Part shown: positions 24,947 to 34,286 of the stretch, in pieces | Position numbering within the stretch: position 1 is the first letter of the stretch | How the letters are laid out: every line of letters begins with the position of its first letter | From: Salinimicrobium sp963709775 | GTDB taxonomy: Bacteria; Bacteroidota; Bacteroidia; Flavobacteriales; Flavobacteriaceae | Reading direction: 5' to 3' | Assembly (NCBI GenBank): GCA_963709775.1 | Contig: CAVPXS010000001.1 | Coordinates: 62,001 to 126,000, forward strand | Length of the DNA: 64,000 bases | Notes under the pieces: generated by a model | Told to the model about the DNA's origin: nothing | Seen by the model: only the letters and a program-made list of their open reading frames with translations | Databases searched by the model: none | Translations under genes and position numbers: made by a program

Positions 24947-25653
24947 TGAAAATAGCTCTTTTAGGCTACGGAAAAATGGGTAAGACCATTGAAAGATTGG
25001 CTGTAGAACGCGGTCATGAGATTGTTCTTAAGATAAGTGACGACATTGAAAAAGCAGATCTTCAAAAAGCAGATGTCGCCATTGATTTTAGTGTGCCCGA
25101 TGCTGCTTTTAAGAACATTACGACCTGCTTTGAAAAACAGGTTCCGGTAGTTTCGGGAACTACAGGATGGTTAAAACAGTATGATAAGGCCGTGGAAATT
25201 TGCAATGAAAATGAGGCTGCTTTTATTTACGCCTCCAACTTCAGCCTGGGTGTAAACCTGTTTTTTGAATTGAACAGGAATCTGGCGAAGCTAATGAACA
25301 AATTTCCTGAATATAAAGTTGCTATTGAAGAGATCCACCACACTCAAAAACTGGATGCTCCAAGTGGTACCGCCATTACTTTAGCAGAACAGATCATGGA
25401 AAATTCAGAAAAAACCGGATGGCAGCTGGATAAAGCGGCGGACAATGAAATTCCTGTTACCGCTAAAAGAATTGAAAATGTTCCCGGCACCCACACGATT
25501 TCTTATAATTCTGAAGTTGACACGATCAAAATTGAACATATAGCCCACTCCCGTGATGGTTTTGCACTGGGTGCTATTATAGCTGCCGAGTGGCTTCAGG
25601 ATAAAAAAGGGGTTTACAGCATGAAAGATGTGCTGTTTAATGTAACAGAATAG
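24946..25653 (+). CDS. dapB: 4-hydroxy-tetrahydrodipicolinate reductase
   Basis: DapB catalyses the NAD(P)H-dependent second step of the diaminopimelate/lysine branch. The 235-residue protein has the nucleotide loop GYGKMG (8-13), SGTTGW and the active-site block EIHHTQKLDAPSGTA with the catalytic His pair and Lys. The form is shorter than the enterobacterial enzyme (273), as usual in Bacteroidota. It overlaps the DUF5683 gene by one base and precedes lepB. Confidence 0.95.
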   Translation: MKIALLGYGKMGKTIERLAVERGHEIVLKISDDIEKADLQKADVAIDFSVPDAAFKNITTCFEKQVPVVSGTTGWLKQYDKAVEICNENEAAFIYASNFSLGVNLFFELNRNLAKLMNKFPEYKVAIEEIHHTQKLDAPSGTAITLAEQIMENSEKTGWQLDKAADNEIPVTAKRIENVPGTHTISYNSEVDTIKIEHIAHSRDGFALGAIIAAEWLQDKKGVYSMKDVLFNVTE

Positions 25654-25685
25654 CCATACGGTATACCAATAAATAAACTACGCTC

Positions 25686-27254
25686 ATGACTTTTACAAAC
25701 TGGATCCTGTTTGTCGCTTTAATTCAGCTAATTCATTTTGCAGGAACCTGGAGACTCTACAAAAAAGCAGGACGCAAAGCCTGGGAAGCAGCTATACCCG
25801 TATATAATGCCGTTATTTTGATGAAGATCATTAACCGGCCATGGTGGTGGGTTCTCCTGCTATTCATCCCAATTGTGAATCTTATCATGTTTCCTGTTAT
25901 TTGGGTGGAGACAGTGCGCAGCTTTGGCCGCACTTCAACTACAGACACGGTACTGGCGGTGATCACCTGCGGCTTTTACATCTATTACCTTAATTATGTA
26001 AGTGATGTTAAATATCGTGAGAACCGAAGCCTGCACCCCGGTAGTGCTGCAGGTGAATGGATAAGTTCGATCCTGTTTGCCATTGTCGCTGCAACCATAG
26101 TTCACACTTATGTGATGCAGCCTTTTACAATTCCCACCTCCTCCCTTGAAAAAACTTTACTCGTGGGAGATTACCTGTTTGTGAGTAAATTCCATTACGG
26201 AGCCCGCACCCCAATTACTTCGGTTGCGTTCCCTATGGTCCACGACACCATTCCTGTTCTTGGGATAAAATCATATTGGAACAGGCCTCATATTCCCTAT
26301 TTTAGGATACCGGGGTTTCAGGATATAGATCGCAACGACATTGTTGTTTTCAACTGGCCGGTGGATACAGTACGCCAGTTTAGGGACACTTCCGGAGAGC
26401 GATACGATAAACCGGTGGACAAAAAATCCAATTATGTAAAAAGAGCAGTTGGTCTTCCGGGAGATTCCCTGGAGATCATTGATGGCAGGATCCATATAGA
26501 TAATCAACCCCTGGAATTGCCAGACCGCGCTAAACCGCAATATTCATACACAGGGACTACAAAAGGCCAGGGATTTGATCCCTATACCCTGTACAAGATG
26601 TACGATATTACAGATGCTTTTTACCACGATCCAAACACCAATCAATTTTACATACAAGCTCTAACCGAAGAAACTTACGAAAGACTAAAGAACCACCCAA
26701 ATGTAGCATCGATCGAAAGGATCGTTAATCCTTCGGGACAGAAAGATGCAGGTATCTTCCCAAATAACAAAAGGTTCAACTGGAACCAGGATAATTTAGG
26801 TCCAATATATATTCCTAAAAAAGGAGCTACTGTAAAGATCACTCCTGAAACGGTAGGTTTTTACAGACAAATTATCGAAACCTATGAAGGGCTGGAAATG
26901 GATAGACAAAGAAAGCTCACATTTAGTGGAGACCAGGTTCTTCTCAATGGCGAAGTTATGGATTCCTATACCTTTGAGCAGGATTATTATTTCATGATGG
27001 GTGACAACCGCCATAATAGTGAAGACAGCCGTTATTGGGGATATGTTCCCGAAAACCACATAGTAGGAAAACCGGTTTTTATTTGGTTAAGTCTTGACCC
27101 CAATGCTTCAGGTCTTAGTAAGATTAGATGGGATAGAATGTTCACAACAGTAGGCGGACAGGGAGAACCTGTTTCTTATTTGCCTTACTTCCTGGTAGTG
27201 TTAGTTGGATTATTTGGATATAGTTTCTTCAGAAAAAAGAAGACCAAAAAATAA
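25686..27254 (+). CDS. lepB: Signal peptidase I with extra N-terminal membrane domain
   Basis: This 522-residue LepB cleaves Sec signal peptides. The N-terminal 115 residues form a multi-span DUF5684-like domain. Then comes a further span and the S26 catalytic region: nucleophile Ser153 in IPTSSLEKTL, general-base Lys252 in NYVKRAVGLPGD, and MGDNRHNSEDSRYWG near 430. A roughly 110-residue insert between the Lys box and the last box is characteristic of flavobacterial LepB. A C-terminal span with a basic tail (RKKKTKK) closes it. It lies in the parAB-dapB operon. Confidence 0.93.
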   Translation: MTFTNWILFVALIQLIHFAGTWRLYKKAGRKAWEAAIPVYNAVILMKIINRPWWWVLLLFIPIVNLIMFPVIWVETVRSFGRTSTTDTVLAVITCGFYIYYLNYVSDVKYRENRSLHPGSAAGEWISSILFAIVAATIVHTYVMQPFTIPTSSLEKTLLVGDYLFVSKFHYGARTPITSVAFPMVHDTIPVLGIKSYWNRPHIPYFRIPGFQDIDRNDIVVFNWPVDTVRQFRDTSGERYDKPVDKKSNYVKRAVGLPGDSLEIIDGRIHIDNQPLELPDRAKPQYSYTGTTKGQGFDPYTLYKMYDITDAFYHDPNTNQFYIQALTEETYERLKNHPNVASIERIVNPSGQKDAGIFPNNKRFNWNQDNLGPIYIPKKGATVKITPETVGFYRQIIETYEGLEMDRQRKLTFSGDQVLLNGEVMDSYTFEQDYYFMMGDNRHNSEDSRYWGYVPENHIVGKPVFIWLSLDPNASGLSKIRWDRMFTTVGGQGEPVSYLPYFLVVLVGLFGYSFFRKKKTKK

Positions 27255-27262
27255 CATTTTTG

Positions 27263-27896
27263 ATGCAGAAGCTCCTGTTACATCCCTCCTACTTTGGACC
27301 TGTTTCTCAATTTGTGGCAATGGTCAATGCAGAAGAAATTGTTTTTGAGAACGAAGATAATTATCAGAAACAGACCTACCGTAACCGCATGTACATCTAT
27401 GGCGCAAACGGCAAATTACTGCTTAATATACCTATTAAACATACCGGTGATAAATCTGGGCATCAAAAGTACCGGGATTTAAAAATTGAAAATGATTTTC
27501 CATGGCAAAAACAGCATTGGAAATCAATAGAAACCGTTTACCGCACCTCCCCGTTCTTTGAATTCTATGAAGATGAATTCTACCCGCTATACCATAAAAA
27601 GTTCGACTTTTTAATGGATTTTAATTACCACAGCCTTCATCTTGCAATGGAGTGTTTGCAAATGGAACTATCCTATCAAAAAACCCGGGAATATTTTAAA
27701 ACATCCTTTAGAAATAAAGGATGCACGTTTTCTTATAGAAGCCAAAAAAAAGCAAACCCAATCCTTCGAACCGTATAACCAGGTATTTCAGGAGAAATAT
27801 GGTTATCTGAATGATTTGAGTATCGTGGACCTCATCTTTAATGAAGGTCCTAACGCGCTGAATTATCTACAGCGGCAGGAAATTTCATTCCCCTAG
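27263..27896 (+). pseudogene. WbqC family protein, one frameshift
   Basis: WbqC-like proteins (about 210 residues) are a conserved family in Bacteroidota, some near O-antigen loci; the biochemical role is not settled. Here the first frame (ATG 27263) covers LLHPSYFGPVSQFVAM to YQKTREYF, and a second frame gives EIKDARFLIEAKKK to the stop at 27896. The shift is one extra base between about 27693 and 27712, near TTTTAAAACATCC. The last 12 bp overlap convergently with the next minus-strand gene. It is the end of the parA-lepB operon. Confidence 0.8.
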
Positions 27897-28922
27897 CCTA
27901 AGAGTCGCAGTGATTGGAAAATGATCTGAATATGGCACCTCATAATTTCTAAAGGTGAGGATCTCCAATGACTCCTCTGGCAGAATAAAATCGATGCGCA
28001 GCGGAAATATCCCGTATAGCTCAAAGGTCTTTCCGAAGCCATTTCCCGCTTCTTTATAGGCATCATTATGCCCAATATCCCTAAGCTCCTGGTAAATGTA
28101 AGAATAAGCCGTATTATTAAAATCTCCAAGTATTATTGTGGGATATGGGCTGGAGAGCACAACATCTTTAACAAGTCTCATTTGTCGCTGCTGTCTCACG
28201 AAGGTTTGCCCCATACCAAGAAAGACTTTTTTGGAATGCTCCTTCTCGATAGTTCCAAGGTCGGGCTTAATTCCGAAGGACTGGAAATGCACATTCACCA
28301 CTCTAATAGTATCCCCGTTCTTAACAATATCGGCAAAAGCAGCATTATTATTACTCTTAGTGGGAAAGTCGAGCGAACCGGAATTTATAATAGGAAATTT
28401 TGAAAATATTGCCAGACCAAACTCGGCATTTTTTTCTTTTAGTTTTATATACTTGTGAGGGAAGCTGTTAGCAATATCCAATTCTCCTTTATAGTACTCC
28501 TGCATTGCCACCACATCTGCATCCTCCTTTTTAATAAAGGCCGCAATCTTCTGCGGAATATCAACATCTTCTGCCCAGCCATATTGATTGAACTGCCGCA
28601 CATTGTAGGTAAGGATCTTCAGCACATTGTCATCTACCAGGCCATCTTCATCTGAAGAAATTTCATATACCGAAGTAACATGGTTAAAACCAATCAACAG
28701 GACCAGAAAAGAAAGAAGCGCCTGAGGCTTTAATCTAAACAACCAGAACAGCAGGCAAATAATATTGATAATGATCAAGAGTGGTACACCCAGGCTAAAG
28801 ACCGAAAGCAGCGCAAAGCTACTGGGAGGAATGTAAGGCAGCAAATAAGCAAACAAAAGTGCTACTGCGAAAAGTATGTTAAGCAAGAACAAAAACCTGT
28901 CAAACCAGTTAAGACCTTTCAT
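27885..28922 (-). CDS. Endonuclease/exonuclease/phosphatase family membrane protein
   Basis: The N-terminus has three predicted membrane spans (about residues 10-95), followed by an extracytoplasmic EEP domain: LKILTYNVRQFNQYGW, VVAMQEYYKG, IILGDFNNTAYSYIY and the final VPYSDHFPITATL (catalytic Asp-His). It may be a phosphodiesterase or nuclease; the substrate is unknown. The ATG at 28922 overlaps the rhomboid stop (ATGA), so it is translated with the two rhomboids. Length is 345 residues. Confidence 0.88.
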   Translation of the reverse strand: MKGLNWFDRFLFLLNILFAVALLFAYLLPYIPPSSFALLSVFSLGVPLLIIINIICLLFWLFRLKPQALLSFLVLLIGFNHVTSVYEISSDEDGLVDDNVLKILTYNVRQFNQYGWAEDVDIPQKIAAFIKKEDADVVAMQEYYKGELDIANSFPHKYIKLKEKNAEFGLAIFSKFPIINSGSLDFPTKSNNNAAFADIVKNGDTIRVVNVHFQSFGIKPDLGTIEKEHSKKVFLGMGQTFVRQQRQMRLVKDVVLSSPYPTIILGDFNNTAYSYIYQELRDIGHNDAYKEAGNGFGKTFELYGIFPLRIDFILPEESLEILTFRNYEVPYSDHFPITATLRLGE

Positions 28923-29833
28923 CAATTGTCTTTTCCTGCGTTGAATAAATAGTCCTTTTCCTGCTTGGTAAGGCTGTCATAACCACTTTTACTAATCTTG
29001 TCTAAGATGGCATCTATTTTTTCCTGTTCCTCTCTTTTGTTTCGGGCGCGAGTACTATAACCGGTTGAAGTATTCCCTGTAGTTTGTTTTTTGTGTACAG
29101 TCTTAAGATTGCTCTTATTCTTTTGAGCACTGTTAGAAGAAAAAAGAGAACCTACCCAGTCAAGAAACTTTTCAAATCCTGCAGCGATATTATTACCTTT
29201 TCCTAGTTGTTTGGCATAGAGATAACCAAAACCTGCTCCTCCCAGGTGAGCCAGGTGGCCTCCGGGATTAGAGATAGGGATTTGAATAACATCCAGAACC
29301 ACTAGAAAAGCAGCTATCCACCAAAGCTTAATACTACCAAGTAAAATAAGCCTAACCCTCATGTGAGGAATATGGGTTGCAATACCCACAAGAATGGCCA
29401 TTACAGCTGCAGAGGCGCCTATAAGATAAGATCTTCCGGTTCCCTGGAAAGCAGGAAACAAATTGTAACTCGCCATGTAAACCAGGGCACCAAATATACC
29501 TCCCAAAAAGTAGAAATTCAGTAGCTTTTTTGGAGAGAAGTAATTGAGAAAATACATACCCGAAAAGTACAGGATCAACATGTTTGACAGCAAATGCCAT
29601 ATCCCACTGTGAAGAAAAGCGTAAGTTATGATCGACCAGGGCTTAAAAAGGAATTCTCCCGGTTCTTTAGGAAAAACAAGCCACTCTAAAATAGAGTCTG
29701 TTTCAAAATTGAACAGAAAAGCCAGGGTTCTAAAAAAGAAAAACAGCACAAAAGCAAGAACATTGACAGCAATGAGCTTTTCGCTCACTGTAGCCATCTC
29801 GATCTTTGCTCTTATATTATTACTTCTCCTCAT
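28922..29833 (-). CDS. Rhomboid family intramembrane serine protease (second of a pair)
   Basis: Six or so membrane helices carry HSGIWHLLSNMLILYF, the nucleophile in GASAA and the base in HLAHLGGAGFGYLYA. Ser in GAS is present, but the following Gly of the usual GxSG is Ala. A basic cytoplasmic tail of about 90 residues follows. The start is the ATG at 29833, which overlaps the stop of the upstream rhomboid by ATGA; a longer start at 29842 is less likely. Length is 303 residues. The substrate is unknown. Confidence 0.85.
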   Translation of the reverse strand: MRRSNNIRAKIEMATVSEKLIAVNVLAFVLFFFFRTLAFLFNFETDSILEWLVFPKEPGEFLFKPWSIITYAFLHSGIWHLLSNMLILYFSGMYFLNYFSPKKLLNFYFLGGIFGALVYMASYNLFPAFQGTGRSYLIGASAAVMAILVGIATHIPHMRVRLILLGSIKLWWIAAFLVVLDVIQIPISNPGGHLAHLGGAGFGYLYAKQLGKGNNIAAGFEKFLDWVGSLFSSNSAQKNKSNLKTVHKKQTTGNTSTGYSTRARNKREEQEKIDAILDKISKSGYDSLTKQEKDYLFNAGKDN

Positions 29834-30600
29834 CAATCCCAACGGTTTTGGTTAAACTGGTTCTTTTTCCAGTACCACATCATTATAAATCCAAACAGGG
29901 CACCTCCAATGTGTGCAAAGTGAGCGATCCCTCCTCCAAATATAGAATATCCAGTCAACCCGGAAAAGAGGTCAAGCGCAATTAATGCCGGAATAAAAAA
30001 CTTTGCCTTAATAGGCACCGGTACAAACAGCAGAAACAGCTCTACATTAGGAAACATCATCCCAAACGCTACCAGTATACCATATATTGCGCCCGATGCT
30101 CCTACTGCCGGGGTAATATAAGTTTGAAACATGGTCCTCAAAACATTCTGGTCCACACCTTCGGGAATACTAAACTGGCCGTTACTGACTATTGAAGCAT
30201 AAGATTCACGCAAATACTGCTCTACCTCTCCGGCACCAAGTCCAGCATCCAGCAGGGCACTGTATCCCGCCTGGAAATGATAATAATTTACCAAAGTATG
30301 AATAATGGCCGCCCCTATTCCTGCCGAAAAATAGAAAAACAGGAACCTGTTCTTTCCCAGCACCTGTTCAATGGGACTTCCAAATGCCCATAGTGCATAC
30401 ATATTGAATAAGATATGAAATATGCTGCTGGGGTCATGCATAAACATATGCGTGATCACCTGCCAAAAATGGAAATTATCATTTTCAATGAACCATAGGG
30501 AAAACAGCTCATAGGCTTTATCTCCCAAAACCTGGCTCCCTATATAAACTATGACATTAATAATTAAAAGAACCTTTACGGTTTCGGTCATTCTTCCCAT
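29833..30600 (-). CDS. Rhomboid family intramembrane serine protease (first of a pair)
   Basis: This 255-residue rhomboid has the complete motif set: HDPSSIFHILFNMYALW, the nucleophile in VGASGAIYG and the base in HFAHIGGALFG. A roughly 60-residue segment with LDAGLGAGEVEQYLRES interrupts the region before the catalytic Ser; such extended loops are frequent in flavobacterial rhomboids. The start codon directly follows the mutL stop (TAA-ATG), and the gene overlaps the second rhomboid. The tandem pair points to a duplicated function. Confidence 0.9.
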   Translation of the reverse strand: MGRMTETVKVLLIINVIVYIGSQVLGDKAYELFSLWFIENDNFHFWQVITHMFMHDPSSIFHILFNMYALWAFGSPIEQVLGKNRFLFFYFSAGIGAAIIHTLVNYYHFQAGYSALLDAGLGAGEVEQYLRESYASIVSNGQFSIPEGVDQNVLRTMFQTYITPAVGASGAIYGILVAFGMMFPNVELFLLFVPVPIKAKFFIPALIALDLFSGLTGYSIFGGGIAHFAHIGGALFGFIMMWYWKKNQFNQNRWD

Positions 30601-32457
30601 TTACATGAACTTTTTATCTAATTCGTCTACAGTTAAAGTAATAAATACAGGTTTATTAAACGGCGATAAAGTAGATTCTTTACAGGCGAAAAGGCTATTT
30701 ACAATATTTTGTTGTTCTGCGCTGTTTAACACCGTACCCGATTTTACTGCCATTCCCCTCGCCAGGGATTTTGAGAGCGTGTCTACCTGTGAAAAACCCG
30801 ATCCCGGCACTTCATTTTCCAGGTCCAAAAGCAGCTGTTCCAACAAGATCTCCACCTCACTTTCTGAAATTAAAGTAGGGATCCCACTAATTTCTACTGA
30901 ATCCTTTTTTACTTCTGAAAATATAAATCCCGTTTGCTCCAGGGAATCCGTGATCTCCTTGAGAAGCTCCATTTCATTGGTAGAAAACTGAATTTTTAAC
31001 GGAAACAACAACTGTTGGCTAACTGCCGAAGTAACCGTAATATTTTTAAGTAATTCCTCATAAAGGATCCTGGTGTGTGCCCGTTGTTGATCGATTACCA
31101 GAATTCCGCTTTTTAAGGTGGTGACTATATATTTTTTGTTTAGCTGAAATGTAGTACTCCCGGTTTCTCCTGCATCTCCCAATCCAAATAGATTACCCGT
31201 GACTTCATCACTTTCAAATTCCACCTGGGTAATTCCTGAAGCAGTTTCGGTCCCTTCCCCCTGTAAACCATTATAAAGGCTTTGCCAGTTACCTGAAGCT
31301 TTTTCTCTTCGGTAATTTGGGGAGTTATATCCACCTCCCGATCTTTCTGTTTGAAAAGGGTTAAAATTTGGATCCACCTCTACCTTAGGAGGGGTTATTC
31401 CTTTTTGAGAAAACTCATATGGGGTATCCAGGCTGGAATCCCTGTCAAAGTCCAGTACAGGTGCAACATTAAATTGCCCCAGACTATGTTTTATAGAACT
31501 GCGTAAAATAGTATAAAGCGCATGCTCGTCATCAAATTTGATTTCGGTCTTTGTGGGATGAATATTGATGTCAATACTCTTGGGATCTACATCCAGGTAC
31601 AGGAAGTAACTGGGATAAGCTCTATCTTTTAAAAGTCCTTCAAACGCCGCGGTTACGGCATGATTGAGGTAAGGACTTTTTATAAACCTTTCATTTACAA
31701 AAAAGAATTGCTCCCCCCTGCCCTTTTTGGCAAATTCAGGTTTACCCACATATCCGTGGATTTTCACTATTGCGGTATCCTCTTCTACAGGCACCAATTT
31801 TTCATTGGTCTTCCCGCCAAAAATATTGACTATGCGTTGCCGGTAATTGGCTTCGGGCAGCTGGAATAATTCACTTCCATTATGAAAAAGAGAAAACTGG
31901 ATTGATGGATGCGCCAGGGCCACTCTTTGAAATTCATCAATAACATGTCGCAACTCTACAGTATCACTTTTAAGAAAGTTTCTGCGGGCAGGAATATTGT
32001 AAAAAAGGTTCTTTACACAAATTGTGGTTCCTACGGGAGTTACGCAAACTTCCTGCGACACGACCTCACTACCCTCTATTTTTATACAGGTTCCTACTTC
32101 ATCATCTCCCTGTCGCGATTTAAGCTCCACATGGGCAATCGCCGCAATAGACGCAAGGGCTTCCCCTCGAAAGCCTTTGGTTTTAAGACTAAAAAGATCT
32201 TCGGCTGTATTTATTTTGGAAGTTGCATGTCGCTCAAAACAGAGTCGGGCATCGGTAACACTCATTCCATTCCCATTATCGGTAACCTGGATGAGCGTCT
32301 TCCCTGCTTCCTTAACTAAAATTTTAATGTTGGTGCCACCGGCATCGATGGAGTTTTCGAGTAGCTCCTTAATTACGGAAGCCGGCCTCTGTACCACTTC
32401 ACCTGCTGCTATTTGATTGGCGACATGGTCGGGCAGGAGATGAATAACATCTGTCAT
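30601..32457 (-). CDS. mutL: DNA mismatch repair protein MutL
   Basis: This 618-residue MutL has the N-terminal GHKL ATPase with ELLENSIDAG, DNGNGM, and KGFRGEALASIA, then a low-complexity linker (about 345-430). The C-terminal dimerisation domain contains VIDQQRAHTRILYEEL. The latter is the place of the endonuclease motif DQHA-x-x-E; here it reads DQQRAH, so nicking activity is uncertain. It works with MutS, not in this window. It is co-directional with the rhomboid genes downstream. Confidence 0.93.
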   Translation of the reverse strand: MTDVIHLLPDHVANQIAAGEVVQRPASVIKELLENSIDAGGTNIKILVKEAGKTLIQVTDNGNGMSVTDARLCFERHATSKINTAEDLFSLKTKGFRGEALASIAAIAHVELKSRQGDDEVGTCIKIEGSEVVSQEVCVTPVGTTICVKNLFYNIPARRNFLKSDTVELRHVIDEFQRVALAHPSIQFSLFHNGSELFQLPEANYRQRIVNIFGGKTNEKLVPVEEDTAIVKIHGYVGKPEFAKKGRGEQFFFVNERFIKSPYLNHAVTAAFEGLLKDRAYPSYFLYLDVDPKSIDINIHPTKTEIKFDDEHALYTILRSSIKHSLGQFNVAPVLDFDRDSSLDTPYEFSQKGITPPKVEVDPNFNPFQTERSGGGYNSPNYRREKASGNWQSLYNGLQGEGTETASGITQVEFESDEVTGNLFGLGDAGETGSTTFQLNKKYIVTTLKSGILVIDQQRAHTRILYEELLKNITVTSAVSQQLLFPLKIQFSTNEMELLKEITDSLEQTGFIFSEVKKDSVEISGIPTLISESEVEILLEQLLLDLENEVPGSGFSQVDTLSKSLARGMAVKSGTVLNSAEQQNIVNSLFACKESTLSPFNKPVFITLTVDELDKKFM

Positions 32458-32757
32458 TTAATAAGGATTGCTAAATATTGATAAATCAAAGTCTATGAAC
32501 CACAGGAAAATAAGAACCAGGATGGCAATAATTACAAGTACCGTCTTATTGATCTCCCTGTTTCCACGGTGACGGCTATTTTCACGAGCCTGCTTCCATT
32601 GGCTGCCAAAATCTATGGCATTGGTAGCTTCTCTGTACTTATTGAATTTGGAATCAAAATTAAAAACATTTCCGGTGTCCTTACCTTTATAGTAACGCGG
32701 CGTATAGTTATACCGATTGTTTTTCTTTCGAGCTGAAAAAATGTTGAGTTTAAGCAT
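32458..32757 (-). CDS. Small tail-anchored membrane protein, function unknown
   Basis: This 99-residue protein has a basic, Tyr/Asn-rich N-terminal region (YNYTPRYYKG) and one C-terminal membrane span (VLVIIAILVLIFLWFI). The family sits between ribH and mutL in many flavobacteria and is sometimes labelled riboflavin synthase subunit beta, apparently only from its neighbour. I see no lumazine-synthase features. It ends exactly where mutL begins. Confidence 0.75.
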   Translation of the reverse strand: MLKLNIFSARKKNNRYNYTPRYYKGKDTGNVFNFDSKFNKYREATNAIDFGSQWKQARENSRHRGNREINKTVLVIIAILVLIFLWFIDFDLSIFSNPY

Positions 32758-32868
32758 TACTGTTCTTTATTTCCCGGAAACATCAAATTTACTCAAAATG
32801 CTCAAAATTTCCGAAGATTAGGCGAGCAAACTCAACAACACAAAAACAGTGCCTTGATAAAAGAAGGA

Positions 32869-33366
32869 TTATAACCGGGAATCTTTGCGAAGTTGGGCCA
32901 TTTTAATAGCCGCTACAGCCGCCTCAGCACCTTTATTCCCGTGCTTCCCTCCCGAGCGGTCAATAGCCTGTTGCATATTATGATCTGTCAATACACAAAA
33001 GATCACAGGAATGTCGCTTTGCACATTGAGATCTTTGATCCCCTGGGATACAGCTTCACAAACAAAATCAAAATGTTTGGTTTCCCCCTCGATCACACTA
33101 CCAATTGCGATAATAGCATCGAGCATGTCGTAGGATTCCTGCATTTTTTTACACCCGTAGATCAATTCAAAACTACCGGGAACATTCCAGCGAACAATTT
33201 TTCTCTCCAACACGTCATTTTCCAGAAGCACATTTATAGCGCCCTGGCACATGTTCTCTGTGATGTTTTCATTCCATTCAGAAACAACAATCCCAAACCT
33301 GAATTCCTTCGCGTTTGGGATTTTGTTCTTATCGTAGTTTGAAAGATTTTTTCCTTCTGTTGCCAT
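32869..33366 (-). CDS. ribH: 6,7-dimethyl-8-ribityllumazine synthase
   Basis: RibH makes the lumazine precursor of riboflavin. The 165-residue protein has VVSEWNENIT near the N-terminus, VPGSFEL, IAIGSVIEGETKHFDFV with the catalytic His, and PVIFCVLTDHNMQQAIDRSGGKHGNKG. Length and motifs are typical of the icosahedral or pentameric enzyme. It follows the TPR gene by 8 bp. The supply of flavin may matter to ApbE elsewhere in the window, but there is no genetic link. Confidence 0.95.
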   Translation of the reverse strand: MATEGKNLSNYDKNKIPNAKEFRFGIVVSEWNENITENMCQGAINVLLENDVLERKIVRWNVPGSFELIYGCKKMQESYDMLDAIIAIGSVIEGETKHFDFVCEAVSQGIKDLNVQSDIPVIFCVLTDHNMQQAIDRSGGKHGNKGAEAAVAAIKMAQLRKDSRL

Positions 33367-33374
33367 AGTATTTT

Positions 33375-34148
33375 TTACTCTTGCATTGCCTGTGCCTGTC
33401 CCAGGTAAACCGCTACTCTGTTTGCTTCAACAGATTCGGGATACTCATTTTGTATTCTCTCAAGATATTTTTCTGCAGTTGCACCATCTCCTAGTTTGAT
33501 CGCTGTAACTGCAGCTTTCATAAGAAATTTAGGAGTAGTGAAATTGTTGTCTCTCATTGTGGCAGCCTCTTCGTAATATCCAAGAGCTTCTTCCGGCTGA
33601 TCCAGCTGAAGGAATGCATCTCCAATTCCACCTTTTGCAAGGGGAGCAAGGATCTGGTCGTCACTCTCATAATCATCAAGAGCTTCGATCGCCTGTTGGT
33701 ACTGGTTGGTATTAAGGTAAGCCATACCCGCGTAGTAATGAGCTAAATTACCCGCATTTGTAGAACCGTAATTCTCAATAATATCTTCGAAACCGTATTT
33801 ACCCTGTCCTCCTGTCAAAGCCAGGTTGAAAAGAGAATCACTTTGTGCGCCAGATGCCTGCAGGGCATTGTCAAAATACTGCTGTGCCATGAACATCTCA
33901 TTGGCAGCTTCGGCCTCTTTAGGCTCCTGGATGAATTCTTCATAAGCAAGATATCCAAGGATCGCCGCAGCAGCAACTCCAATAATTACAAAAATATATT
34001 TTTGGTTGCGAGCTACCCATGCTTCGGTCTTACTGGCCCCTTCATCAAGCGTATTAAATACTTCTGCAGTTGTTGATTCTTCTTCAACAGCATTTTGTCG
34101 CTCTTCTTTGTTATCGGGCTTATATCCTCTTTTCTTGTACGTTGCCAT
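33375..34148 (-). CDS. TPR-containing membrane-anchored protein, YfgM-like
   Basis: This 257-residue protein has a basic N-terminus, one span (about residues 52-70) and an outside TPR-like helical region (for example AHYYAGMAYLNTNQYQQAIEALDDY and PEEALGYYEEAATMRD). The layout matches YfgM-type (Tetratricopeptide_9/ANAPC) ancillary factors of the Sec translocon. It is the first gene of the minus-strand run that includes ribH and mutL. Role by architecture only. Confidence 0.8.
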   Translation of the reverse strand: MATYKKRGYKPDNKEERQNAVEEESTTAEVFNTLDEGASKTEAWVARNQKYIFVIIGVAAAAILGYLAYEEFIQEPKEAEAANEMFMAQQYFDNALQASGAQSDSLFNLALTGGQGKYGFEDIIENYGSTNAGNLAHYYAGMAYLNTNQYQQAIEALDDYESDDQILAPLAKGGIGDAFLQLDQPEEALGYYEEAATMRDNNFTTPKFLMKAAVTAIKLGDGATAEKYLERIQNEYPESVEANRVAVYLGQAQAMQE

Positions 34149-34286
34149 AAATAAACGTTAAATGAAGGGCAAAAATAGAATATTTCTTTAAAACTAAAAG
34201 GGAAATAAATTGTTTATTTATGCTAATTTGCACTGTCTAAAGCCGCATCCGGCTTACGTATTTATTCTTCTGAATAACAGTATCTT

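Noticed and set aside
32458..32757. Riboflavin synthase beta subunit for the 99-residue protein
   Set aside because: The protein has no lumazine-synthase motif and a membrane anchor; the real ribH is the neighbouring gene.
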